Assembly (NCBI RefSeq): GCF_014084105.1
Contig: NZ_CP048289.1
Coordinates: 9,185,922-9,249,921 of the forward strand
DNA: 64,000 bases
Source: Streptacidiphilus sp. P02-A3a
GTDB lineage: Bacteria > Actinomycetota > Actinomycetes > Streptomycetales > Streptomycetaceae
Direction: 5' to 3'
Positions 25,087 through 32,722 of this stretch are shown piece by piece (the stretch's first letter is position 1; each line of letters starts with the position of its first letter). The notes beneath the pieces were generated by a model that had not been told where the DNA came from, ran no database searches, and saw only the letters and a list, made by a program, of their open reading frames with translations. Both the position numbers and the translations under genes were made by a program.

Positions 25087-25278
25087 ATGCGAACGTTCGC
25101 CCACGTACTCATCCGGCGTTCAGCCACCGCCGCGATCGCGGTTCTGGCGGTGACAGCGGCCCTGACCCTGTCGGGTCCGCACCAGCACACCGTGCCGACC
25201 GGCTCGGCAACGGCCGTGGCCGACTCGGCCGCCTCCACCGGCGACTCCGCCGGTCCCGGGGACCCGGCCTGGGGCTGA
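25087..25278 (+). CDS. Small secreted peptide (63 aa)
   Basis: ATG 25087 follows ACAGGAG. The product has a basic start (MRTFAHVLIRRS), one hydrophobic helix (TAAIAVLAVTAALTLSG) and a 35-residue Ser/Ala/Thr-rich tail ending DSAGPGDPAWG. It looks like a signal peptide or single-pass anchor with a short exported peptide. Its place 59 bp before a SARP gene and divergent from a LuxR-type regulator suggests it belongs to the same regulatory unit. Peptide signal, leader or structural role cannot be told apart from sequence. Confidence 0.6.
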   Translation: MRTFAHVLIRRSATAAIAVLAVTAALTLSGPHQHTVPTGSATAVADSAASTGDSAGPGDPAWG

Positions 25279-25337
25279 TCGCCCCGGTCGCTCCCAGATC
25301 CGTCCGCACGGCAAGTGAACTACGGGGGTCCGTCGGC

Positions 25338-26693
25338 ATGATCGAAATCAACATACTCGGCGATCTGACGGTGATGACCGATGGTCGGGACGTGCCGATG
25401 AGAGCACCGATGGTGCGTCGGCTACTCGTCCAACTACTGGCCCGGGTCGGGCAGACGGTACCTGCGGGAACCCTGTGCGACCTGCTCTGGCCGGGATCCA
25501 AGCCGGTCAACGCCCGGAAGACGCTACAGGTCTACGTACGCAGGCTGCGCCAGGCCCTGGGCGAGGACCGGGTCCGGCACCTGGCCGGTGGGTACTCCGT
25601 CCGGGCCGATCCGGACGAGCTGGACGTACTGCGCTTCGAACGGCTCATCTCGGATGGCCGCGGCGCCCGCCAGAACGGGGAACTGGAGCGGGCGAGCGCG
25701 CTGTTCGACGCCGCGGTCGGCTGCTGGCGCGGAACCCCGTACGCGGAGATCGCCGACACCGGCCTGGTCGACCACGAGATCGACCGGCTGGAGGAACTGC
25801 GGTACAGCCTGCTGGAGGAACGGCTCGGAGTACGGGTGGACCTCGGCCGGTACGCCGAGGCGATCGCCGAGCTCACCTCCCTGGTCTCGGTGTACCCGTA
25901 CCGGGAGAGCCTGCGCGGCCTGCTGATGGTCTCGCTCTACCGGTCCGGCCGGCAGAGCGAGGCCCTCGGCGTGTACCAGGCCACGCTCCGGGTGCTGGAC
26001 CGTGAGCTGGGCGTGCAACCGGGACCGGGCCTGCGTTCGCTGCACGGCCGGATCCTGCGGGCGGAACTGCCCGCGGGGCCGGAGCTGGTCCCCGGCGACC
26101 GGCGCCCACGGCCGGAACTGCCCGGCCGACACTGGCCGGTCCCCCGGCAACTCCCCGCCGGGGTCGCCGGATTCATCGGCCGTGATTGCCAACTCGGGCA
26201 GTTGGAAGCCCTGTTGCCGAACGGCACGGTGATGCGCACCGCCCTGCTCCGAGGTGGTGCCGGAGCCGGAAAGTCCACCCTGGCCGTCCACTGGGCGCAC
26301 GCGGTGGCGGCGCGGTTCCCCGACGGCCAGCTCCACGCGGACCTGCGGGACTCCACGGGGGACCCGGTACCGCCGGACGTGGTCCTGGCGGGGTTCCTGA
26401 CCTCGCTCGGTATTCCGCGGGCACTGCTGCCGGTGAACCTGCCGGAGGCCGCGGCGCTCTTCCGCTCGCTGCTCGCGGACCAGCGCACGCTGGTGCTGCT
26501 GGACGCCGCCGCGTCCGAGGAGCAGGTCAGACCGCTGCTGCCGGGCGGCGGCGGATGCATGGTGCTGGTCACCAGTCGGCAGCGGCTCGACGGACTGGTC
26601 GCCGCCGACGGTGCCTGCCCGGTCGAGCTGGACCCGCTCGGGCTGCTCGGGGCCGGGGCCGCACCGGCCCTGGCGCGGGCCGCGGCGGGATAG
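25338..26693 (+). CDS. SARP-family regulator with shortened NB-ARC domain
   Basis: This 451-residue protein has an OmpR-like DNA-binding domain at residues 1-95 (INILGDLTVMTDGRDVPMRA; RKTLQVYVRRLRQALGEDRV), a BTAD domain at about 100-250, and an ATPase part with Walker A GGAGAGKST and LVLLDAA as Walker B. It ends soon after the sensor segment TSRQRL, so the NB-ARC is truncated and TPRs are absent, between small SARPs and full AfsR. SARPs activate antibiotic and other pathway promoters through 11-bp-spaced heptamer repeats; such repeats occur at 27952-27994. A terminator separates it from the convergent aldo-keto reductase gene. Confidence 0.9.
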   Translation: MIEINILGDLTVMTDGRDVPMRAPMVRRLLVQLLARVGQTVPAGTLCDLLWPGSKPVNARKTLQVYVRRLRQALGEDRVRHLAGGYSVRADPDELDVLRFERLISDGRGARQNGELERASALFDAAVGCWRGTPYAEIADTGLVDHEIDRLEELRYSLLEERLGVRVDLGRYAEAIAELTSLVSVYPYRESLRGLLMVSLYRSGRQSEALGVYQATLRVLDRELGVQPGPGLRSLHGRILRAELPAGPELVPGDRRPRPELPGRHWPVPRQLPAGVAGFIGRDCQLGQLEALLPNGTVMRTALLRGGAGAGKSTLAVHWAHAVAARFPDGQLHADLRDSTGDPVPPDVVLAGFLTSLGIPRALLPVNLPEAAALFRSLLADQRTLVLLDAAASEEQVRPLLPGGGGCMVLVTSRQRLDGLVAADGACPVELDPLGLLGAGAAPALARAAAG

Positions 26694-26728
26694 GCGGGGC
26701 GGTACCGGCGAACCCCTCGGTACCGCGG

Positions 26729-26772
26729 CGGCGGGTGGCCGGGCTCGGGCAACCGGGCCCGGCCACCCGCCG
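26729..26772. terminator. Bidirectional terminator
   Basis: 16-bp inverted arms at 26729-26744 and 26757-26772 lie between the convergent SARP and aldo-keto reductase genes. A second small hairpin (GCGGTACCG/CGGTACCGC) lies just before it. Confidence 0.8.
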
Positions 26773-26781
26773 GGCCCGGGG

Positions 26782-27909
26782 TCAGGGCGAGCAGATGCTG
26801 ACCGGCCCGCCGTGCAGCGGCGGCCACGCCGGACCACCGACGGGCACCGGCGCGGCAGCGGGCGCGGGCGCGGGAGCGGCGGCGGCGGGCGCGGCGCTCC
26901 ACTCCGGCGCGACCGCCATCATCCGGGCGGTCTTGGCCGGATCACGGTCGACCATCCCGCCGAGTACCTCGTCCACCCGCTTGAGCACGTCGTCGTCGAG
27001 TCGCAGGCCCGAGGCCGCGGCGTTCTCGGTGACCTGTTCCGGACGGGAGGCGCCGATCACCGTGCCGGAGACGCTGGGTCGGTTCAGGACCCAGGCGACG
27101 GCCAGCTGGGCCATGGACACGCCCGCGTCCGCGGCCACCTGGCGGAGTTCCTCGACCCGGCCCAGCAGCGCCTCCCCGAGCACCCTGCTGATGAACCGCG
27201 GCCCACGACCGGCGGTGACGGCCCGCGACCGCGCCGGGGCGGGCTGCCCGGGACGGTACTTGCCGGTGAGCACGCCCTGGGCGACCGGCTGGAAGGCGAG
27301 TTGGCCGATGCCCTCGCGCAGGCACAGCGGCACCACCTCGGGTTCGATCACCCGCCACAGCATGTTGTACTGCGGCTGGTTGGAGACGATGCGGCTGCGC
27401 AGTCCGAGCTCCTCGGCCAGCCGCAGGGCGGACTCGATCTGCGGCGCCGTCCACTCGGAGACCCCCAGGTAGAGCACCTTGCCCTGGCGGACCAGGTCGT
27501 CGAAGGCGATCAGCGTCTCCGCCAACGGAGTTCGACCGTCGAAGCGGTGCGCCTGGTAGAGGTCCACGTAGTCGGTCCGCAGCCTGCGCAGCGACGCGTG
27601 GCAGGACTCCATCACGTGCTTGCGGGACAGGCCCGAGTCGTTGGGCCCGGTACCGGTCGGCAGGCAGACCTTGGTGGCGATCTCCAGGGCGGAGCGCCGC
27701 ACGCCGCTCAGGGCCTGCCCCAGCACCTCCTCGGCCGCGCCCTGCGCGTAGACGTCAGCGGTGTCGAAGGTGGTGACGCCCGCGTCGAGCGCGGCCCGGA
27801 TGCAGCTGTCCGCTGCCTCCCGGCTGACGGTCTCCCCGTGGGTGAGCCAGTTCCCGTAAGTGATCTCACTGATCATCAGGCCGCTCTGGCCGAGGTTCCT
27901 ATGCTCCAT
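26782..27909 (-). CDS. Aldo-keto reductase with Ala/Pro-rich tail
   Basis: ATG 27909 (MEHRNLGQSGLMISEITYGN) gives 375 residues. The frame is open 21 codons further upstream, but that extension would run into the operator repeats. The AKR TIM barrel shows FDTADVYAQGAAEEVLGQAL (catalytic Asp and Tyr), then TKVCLPTG and DYVDLYQAHR, with SNQPQYNMLWR late, as in voltage-gated-K-channel-beta-like AKRs (AKR6/YghZ group). The last about 40 residues (PAAAAPAPAPAAAPVPVGG and a CSP end) are a low-complexity extension not part of the fold. It is divergent from the 15-codon peptide gene and shares its SARP-type promoter region, so it may act on the same product. Confidence 0.85.
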   Translation of the reverse strand: MEHRNLGQSGLMISEITYGNWLTHGETVSREAADSCIRAALDAGVTTFDTADVYAQGAAEEVLGQALSGVRRSALEIATKVCLPTGTGPNDSGLSRKHVMESCHASLRRLRTDYVDLYQAHRFDGRTPLAETLIAFDDLVRQGKVLYLGVSEWTAPQIESALRLAEELGLRSRIVSNQPQYNMLWRVIEPEVVPLCLREGIGQLAFQPVAQGVLTGKYRPGQPAPARSRAVTAGRGPRFISRVLGEALLGRVEELRQVAADAGVSMAQLAVAWVLNRPSVSGTVIGASRPEQVTENAAASGLRLDDDVLKRVDEVLGGMVDRDPAKTARMMAVAPEWSAAPAAAAPAPAPAAAPVPVGGPAWPPLHGGPVSICSP

Positions 27910-27951
27910 ACCGCAGCACTCTAGTAGCCCTCCCGCTCTGTTCGGGGGGCC

Positions 27952-27994
27952 GGGAAACCACGGGGAAACCACCGGGAAACCGGCCTCGGGAAAC
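27952..27994. promoter_or_regulatory. GGGAAAC heptamer repeats, SARP-type operator
   Basis: The heptamer GGGAAAC occurs at 27952, 27963, 27974 and 27988. The first three start exactly 11 bp apart; the last is 14 bp further. Direct heptamer repeats at 11-bp pitch are the known binding geometry of SARP proteins, which sit on one DNA face next to the -10 region. They lie between the aldo-keto reductase (start 27909, minus) and the peptide gene (start 28051, plus). The SARP encoded at 25338-26693 is the obvious candidate; that link is inference. Confidence 0.75.
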
Positions 27995-28050
27995 TGGATA
28001 CCAGGTCGCCGACAAGGTGGCCGAAAGTTCGAACCGGAGGGGAGGCTGAC

Positions 28051-28098
28051 ATGGCGGAGAACAAGGACTTCGATGTCCTCATGAGCGAGGACTACTGA
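28051..28098 (+). CDS. 15-aa micro-peptide MAENKDFDVLMSEDY (precursor- or leader-like)
   Basis: ATG 28051 is preceded, 5 nt away, by GGAGGGGAGG, one of the strongest ribosome-binding sites in the window. The product is MAENKDFDVLMSEDY, acidic with a Tyr end. Its stop is followed by a bulged hairpin (28100-28131) and a strong terminator (28137-28175), so a short transcript dedicated to this peptide is likely. It lies right of SARP-type repeats and left of genes for a helical-repeat protein and an exporter. It could be a ribosomal peptide precursor or a regulatory leader peptide. I recognise no family. Too short to prove coding by composition. Confidence 0.55.
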   Translation: MAENKDFDVLMSEDY

Positions 28099-28136
28099 GC
28101 CGAGAGCTCAGTACGCCGAGCCTGAGCTCGGCCCTA

Positions 28137-28175
28137 AGGGCGGGGAGGAACTCGGAGACGACTCCTCCCCGCCCT
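28137..28175 (+). terminator. Terminator after micro-peptide gene
   Basis: AGGGCGGGGAGGA (28137-28149) pairs exactly with 28163-28175 around a 13-nt loop, followed by CTTAT. A second, bulged hairpin (28100-28111 with 28122-28131) lies directly upstream, so the two could form an attenuator pair limiting read-through into the next gene. Confidence 0.85.
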
Positions 28176-28221
28176 CTTATGTGGTGGTGCAGCGAAAGGC
28201 TCGACTGAGGGGCGAAGGAAC

Positions 28222-29463
28222 GTGTCCGACCGACTTCCGTATTCTCGTAGGAACACTGCTTGGGCGGATCTGGAATTCGCGCCCGCCACCGTGCTCGACG
28301 TCGAGTCGCTGCAACGCAATTGGCGGGCCTGGTTCGAACTGGCCGCTGCCGGCTCGGGACCGCTGTGCGCGGCCAGCACCCCACTGCTGCTGGACCTGCT
28401 GCGTGACGAGTCCACCCAGCAGCCGCTGCCCTACTGCTCGTTGGTGATCGCGGCGGACGCCCGGTCGCGGCTCGCCCGGCAGGCGCGGCAGGACGCGTAC
28501 CTCGGCGCCACCCCGCGCCAGGTCGCGGACGCCACCGGCCTGGAGGGCTGGGCGTTCCTGGCCGCGCAGCTCGACGCCTGGGCCGACCAGGGGCCCGCCC
28601 GGCAGGCGGTCCTGGTCCGGCTGCTCACCCAACTGGGCTTCTACGGGGTCGCCGTCGGGCTGGCGGGAGCCGCCGCGTCGTACGGCGACACCGCCGGTGA
28701 GTACCTGGCCTACGAGAGCGCCCGGGCACTGCGCCAGCACCGCCGCTCCTCCGCCGCGGTGCTGACCGACTTCGCCCGGCTCGCGGAGCAGGCGAGCAAT
28801 GTGTCGGTCCGGGTGCACGCCTGTACCCAGCTGATCTCCGTCCTGCTGCGCGACCGGACCGGCGAGCACCGGGACCGCGACTGGGCGGCCTACGGAACAG
28901 CGCTGCTCCCGGAGTTGGAGCAGGCCGAGCCGTGGCTCAGGGCACTCACCAGCAGCCGGTTCTGGCGGGCCGCCGCCTTCCAGCGGATCGGGGCCAGGGA
29001 CACCGAGGGCGCCCGCACCGCCATCGAGTCCGCCTACGAGGCGGACGACGAACTCGGCCACGCGGCCACCACCGCGCAGCAGCGGCACGCCGCACAGGAG
29101 AACCGCAGGCTGCTGCTGGACGTGACGGTGAAGGCGGGCGGTCGGCTGTTCCCGGCCGAACGCACCAGGGCCGCGGCCGAGGAGCTGCTGCGGCTCGACG
29201 GAAACGAACCCTCGGCCCGCTTCCACGTGGCGGCACTGGCCGAGCAGGAGGGCGATCCGCGGCGCGCCGCCGCGGAGTTCGAACGCGGCGCGCAGGCCGG
29301 GACGCTTCGCGGCGCGGCGGCCGCGTACCGCGCCTTCCTCTGCCATGAGCGCCTGGGCGACCGCGAGGCGGCGGCGCGGGCCGCGCGACTGCTGCTGGAA
29401 CTGGACCCGGCGGCCCACCAGCCGACCACGCAGGACGGTCCGTCCGCCGGCGCGCTGGTCTGA
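28222..29463 (+). CDS. Helical-repeat (TPR-like) protein of unknown function
   Basis: GTG 28222 follows GAAGGAAC. This 413-residue protein is almost wholly alpha-helical, with Ala/Leu/Arg-rich helices such as AYLGATPRQVADATGLEGWA and AAEELLRLDGNEPSARFHVA. The C-terminal third has regular TPR-like spacing (FHVAALAEQEGDPRRAAAEF; AYRAFLCHERLGDREAAARA). No catalytic motif, signal peptide or membrane segment is visible. It is placed between the micro-peptide gene and an MFS exporter gene 38 bp downstream, so it may bind the peptide or a biosynthetic partner. Function unknown. Confidence 0.7.
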   Translation: MSDRLPYSRRNTAWADLEFAPATVLDVESLQRNWRAWFELAAAGSGPLCAASTPLLLDLLRDESTQQPLPYCSLVIAADARSRLARQARQDAYLGATPRQVADATGLEGWAFLAAQLDAWADQGPARQAVLVRLLTQLGFYGVAVGLAGAAASYGDTAGEYLAYESARALRQHRRSSAAVLTDFARLAEQASNVSVRVHACTQLISVLLRDRTGEHRDRDWAAYGTALLPELEQAEPWLRALTSSRFWRAAAFQRIGARDTEGARTAIESAYEADDELGHAATTAQQRHAAQENRRLLLDVTVKAGGRLFPAERTRAAAEELLRLDGNEPSARFHVAALAEQEGDPRRAAAEFERGAQAGTLRGAAAAYRAFLCHERLGDREAAARAARLLLELDPAAHQPTTQDGPSAGALV

Positions 29464-29501
29464 CTCGGGGGCACGGGAATGACGAACGAGGCGGACAACT
29501 G

Positions 29502-30854
29502 ATGGTGAATCAGGCGGAGACCGGGGCCGCTCAGGCGCCCCGAGTGCCACCGGTGCCGGGGCGGGCCGGACTGCTGCGCCGAGCCGGTGCGGCCTTCACC
29601 GGCGGTCTCGACCGCAACTTCTGGCTCATGTGGACCGGCTGGACCATCTCCAGCGCCGGCAACGGGCTGACCGACACCGCCCTCCCGCTGCTGGCGGCCG
29701 ACCTGACCACGAACCCGTCCGCGGTGTCCCTGGTCAGCTTCGCCGACCGGCTGCCCTGGCTGGTGCTGGCCCTGACCGGCGGCGCGCTCTCGGACCGGTG
29801 GGACCGGCGCAAGTCGCTGTGGATCTCCGACGCGGTGCGCTTCGTGATGCTGGTCGGGCTGTTCACCGCGGTGCTGCTCGACTGGGACTCCATCGCGCTG
29901 CTCATGGTGGTGGCGTTCGCGGTCACCGCGATCGAGACCCTCTACGACAGCTCCCGGGCGTCCATCCTGCCGATGCTGGTCACCCAGGACCGGGAGCGCC
30001 TGGAACTGGCGAACCGGCGCCTGATGAGCGCGAACACCGCCGCCCTGAAGTTCGCCGGACCCGCGGCCGGTGGTCTGCTGTACGCCGCGGCCCGTGCCCT
30101 GCCGTCGCTGGTCGACGCGGTGTCCTTCGGACTCAGCGCGATCACGTCCTTCCTGATGCGCGGCGACTTCACCGGGGACGCGGCGGGGTCGGCCCGCAAG
30201 CAGCGTCCGCCCATGCGGCGGGAGATCGCGGAGGGCGTGCGCTGGCTGGCCCGGCACCGGGTACTGCGGGTGTTCACCCTGGTCGCCGGGTTGAAGAACA
30301 TGTGCACCGCGGGCCAGTTGGCGCTGCTGGTGCTCTACACCCGGCAGATCATGCACATCGGCGACGTCGGCTACGGCCTGCTGCTCTCCTCCGTCGCCGT
30401 GGGCAGCGTGCTGGCGGGCTTCACCTGCCGGCTGTTCACCGAGCGGCTGGGCCCGGCGCGATCCAGCCTCGGCGGCTCGGTCTTCGGCGCCGCGGGCTTC
30501 GCCATCCTGGGCTTCACCCACAACACCGCCCTGGTGGCGCTAGGCCTGGCCGTCACCGGCTACACCTCGATGACCTGGAACGTCACCACCGTGTCGCTGC
30601 GCCAGGCGATGGTGCCGAGGCATCTGGCCGGCCGCACCAGCGGTGTGAACCGGCTGGTGACCTTCGGCCTGATGCCGATCGGCGTGCTGATCTCCGGCCA
30701 GATCGCCACCCACTTCGGCCTGAACCTGGTCTACAGCGGCGAGGGCGTCTTCGGCGTCAGCGTGGCCGTCATCGGGCTGCTGAGCCTCTCGAACTCCGCG
30801 GTGGAGGAAGCCCTGCGGGAAGCCCAGGCCCTCCAGGAGACGCAGCCCGCGTAG
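29502..30854 (+). CDS. MFS exporter, EntS-like
   Basis: 450 residues with twelve predicted membrane segments. The inter-helix motif GGALSDRWDRRKSLWISDAV (motif A) and DSSRASILPMLV-like cytosolic loops match the EntS/MFS_3 drug and siderophore exporters. The N-terminal 40 residues are cytosolic and Pro-rich. It follows the helical-repeat gene by 38 bp in the same operon direction. It probably exports the product of this small cluster or gives self-resistance. Confidence 0.88.
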   Translation: MVNQAETGAAQAPRVPPVPGRAGLLRRAGAAFTGGLDRNFWLMWTGWTISSAGNGLTDTALPLLAADLTTNPSAVSLVSFADRLPWLVLALTGGALSDRWDRRKSLWISDAVRFVMLVGLFTAVLLDWDSIALLMVVAFAVTAIETLYDSSRASILPMLVTQDRERLELANRRLMSANTAALKFAGPAAGGLLYAAARALPSLVDAVSFGLSAITSFLMRGDFTGDAAGSARKQRPPMRREIAEGVRWLARHRVLRVFTLVAGLKNMCTAGQLALLVLYTRQIMHIGDVGYGLLLSSVAVGSVLAGFTCRLFTERLGPARSSLGGSVFGAAGFAILGFTHNTALVALGLAVTGYTSMTWNVTTVSLRQAMVPRHLAGRTSGVNRLVTFGLMPIGVLISGQIATHFGLNLVYSGEGVFGVSVAVIGLLSLSNSAVEEALREAQALQETQPA

Positions 30855-30959
30855 GCCCGGGCCCCGGGTGGCAGCACAGATCCCCCACCTTCGACACCTC
30901 CGACACCTTCGAAACGACCTCACGATCCCGTCGCGGATCCGACGACCAGGAGTAGGGCC

Positions 30960-31664
30960 ATGGCGCTTGAGACGTCCACCGACCATGTCATCAAGGAGAG
31001 CCTGGAACGGGTGTGGCAGGCCTGGACCGACCCCAAGGAGGTGCGGGCCTGGCTCAACCTGCACGACGCGCTGATCCCGCTGACCGTGGGTGAGCCGCTG
31101 CTCTGGTCGTTCAACCGCCGCGGACGGGTGGAGCTGGCCTTCCGCGGGACGCTGCGGGAGATCACCCCGCAGGCGCTGTGCGTCTACGACTGGGAGGTGC
31201 CCGGCAACGACACCCCGACGTCGGTCACGGTGCGCTTCGAGAAGGTCGACGAGAAGCAGACCCGGGTGTCCGTGCGGCACACCGGGTTCAGCGAGTCGCT
31301 GCGGTCCCGGCTGGAGTTCGACGGCTACGACCACCACTGGTGGCACTACCTGGAGCGGCTCGCCGGCTACCTGGAGTACCGCCCGTTCCAGTTCCACAGC
31401 ACCCTGACGCCGCCGAAGACCGGCATCATCCCCCTGGGAGTCACCCCGGAGACCGGGATGGTGGTCCAGGACGTCGTGGTCAACTCCGCCGCGGAGGCCG
31501 TCGGCATGCGGGCCGGGGACGAGATCCGTTCGATCGACGGCATCGCGCTCACTGAGATGGAGGACTTCCACCGATGGCTGGACGAGGCGGTGCCCGGACA
31601 GCAGGCCCGGTTCGAACTGAAGGACCGCACCTTGACCCTGGTGCTGCGGCCGTTCACGGCGTGA
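30960..31664 (+). CDS. SRPBCC (AHSA1-like) - PDZ fusion protein
   Basis: ATG 30960 follows CCAGGAGTAGGGCC. Residues 1-145 form an AHSA1/SRPBCC helix-grip fold (ETSTDHVIKESLERVWQAWT; RFEKVDEKQTRVSVRHTGFS; HHWWHYLERLAGYL). Residues 150-234 form a PDZ domain (IIPLGVTPETGMVVQDVVVN; AEAVGMRAGDEIRSIDGIAL). SRPBCC pockets bind hydrophobic ligands; PDZ domains bind peptide C-termini. The pairing is unusual in a cytosolic protein without protease or signal peptide. It overlaps the flavin reductase start (GTGA). In this cluster a role in handling a small molecule or peptide tail is possible. Confidence 0.8.
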   Translation: MALETSTDHVIKESLERVWQAWTDPKEVRAWLNLHDALIPLTVGEPLLWSFNRRGRVELAFRGTLREITPQALCVYDWEVPGNDTPTSVTVRFEKVDEKQTRVSVRHTGFSESLRSRLEFDGYDHHWWHYLERLAGYLEYRPFQFHSTLTPPKTGIIPLGVTPETGMVVQDVVVNSAAEAVGMRAGDEIRSIDGIALTEMEDFHRWLDEAVPGQQARFELKDRTLTLVLRPFTA

Positions 31665-32161
31665 CCCCGACGGCTCCGGAGTTCCGGACGGCACTCGCCC
31701 GGTTCCCCTCCGGGGTCACCGCCGTCACCACGCTGGACCGCGAGGGCAGGCCGTACGGCTTCACCGCGAGCTCCTTCTGCTCGGTCTCGCTGGACCCGCC
31801 CCTGGTGCTGGTGTGCCTGGCGCGCACGGCCGAGTCCTATCCGGTCTTCGCCGGGTGCGACCGGTTCGGCGTGAGCGTGCTGCGCCCCCGGCACCGGGAG
31901 CTGGCCCGGCTGCTCGCCACCAGGGGAGCGGACAAGTTCGGCGGCGGCTGGGCCGTCCCGACGGCCTCGGGCATACCCGTCGTCCCGGACGCCCTGTGCG
32001 TCCTGGACTGCACGGTCCACGACCGGTACACCGCGGGCGACCACATCATCCTGATCGGCGAGGTCCGGACCGCGCGCGTCGGCCCGGGCGAGCCGCTGGT
32101 CAGCTACGGCCACGCCCTCCACCGGCTGCACGCGGGCCCGGTGTCCGATCCCGACGGCTGA
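31661..32161 (+). CDS. Flavin reductase family protein
   Basis: 166 residues from GTG 31661 overlapping the previous stop. It has the HpaC/flavin reductase pattern: FRTALARFPSGVTAVTTLD, GFTASSFCSVSLDPPLVLVC, FGVSVLRPRHRELA, and a YGHALHRL end for the conserved C-terminal His. Such enzymes reduce FMN or FAD with NAD(P)H to supply partner monooxygenases. No monooxygenase is visible nearby, so the partner is elsewhere or missing. Its 3' end overlaps the convergent receiver gene by 62 bp. Confidence 0.85.
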   Translation: MTPTAPEFRTALARFPSGVTAVTTLDREGRPYGFTASSFCSVSLDPPLVLVCLARTAESYPVFAGCDRFGVSVLRPRHRELARLLATRGADKFGGGWAVPTASGIPVVPDALCVLDCTVHDRYTAGDHIILIGEVRTARVGPGEPLVSYGHALHRLHAGPVSDPDG

Positions 32162-32612
32162 GCCCGGGTTCCGCGGCGGCTCTGACGGCGGTCAGGATGG
32201 CGTCGATGTCGCCGCTCTTGTCGACGAGGGCGAAGGCCCCGGCGGCCAGGGCCGCCTCGCGCAGGCCGCCTCGGGCGCTCATGGCCACGACCGCGCAGCC
32301 GTGCCCGCGGCTCAGGGCGCGCACCAGGTCAAGACCGGTGCGGGGGTCCGGGAGCAGCAGGTCCACCAGGGCGACCGAGGGGCCGACGTGTGCGGCCATC
32401 ACCAGCGCCCGCGCGGCATCGGCGGCCTCGGCCACGATCGTCAGGTCGCTCTCCAGGACGATCGTCTGGTGGATGGCGGCCCGTACCCGGACGTCGCGGT
32501 CCACCAGCAGCAGCCGGACCGGCTGACCGTCGCTCTCGGGGAGCGGCGAGCTGCCCGCGGCGGGGGGACCGTCGCCGCCGGGCGTTTCCAGGGGGGATCC
32601 GGGACGTGCCAT
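32100..32612 (-). CDS. Single-domain response-regulator receiver protein
   Basis: ATG 32612 gives 170 residues: a 40-residue disordered Pro/Gly head, then a CheY-like receiver (VRLLLVDRDVRVRAAIHQTI; ALVDLLLPDP with the phosphor-acceptor Asp; AVVAMSARGG; ALVDKSGDIDAI with the conserved Lys). There is no output domain, and the C-terminus is a basic Gly-rich tail. It lies just downstream of a complete NarL-type response regulator and kinase on the same strand, so it may compete for phosphate or act as a phosphate sink. Confidence 0.75.
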   Translation of the reverse strand: MARPGSPLETPGGDGPPAAGSSPLPESDGQPVRLLLVDRDVRVRAAIHQTIVLESDLTIVAEAADAARALVMAAHVGPSVALVDLLLPDPRTGLDLVRALSRGHGCAVVAMSARGGLREAALAAGAFALVDKSGDIDAILTAVRAAAEPGLSRRDRTPGPRAAGGGRGRS

Positions 32613-32722
32613 ACCGTCATCGTGGCACCCGGTCGCGGTACCCGGCATCGGCCGTTTGACGGCATTCCCGGGCATCGGGACCGGTCGGCCGCTCCTGGGC
32701 GCCCGGGCGGGCCGGGCCGGGC

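Noticed and set aside
31661-32161. Two-component monooxygenase system
   Set aside because: Only the flavin reductase is present; no monooxygenase partner gene lies in the neighbourhood.
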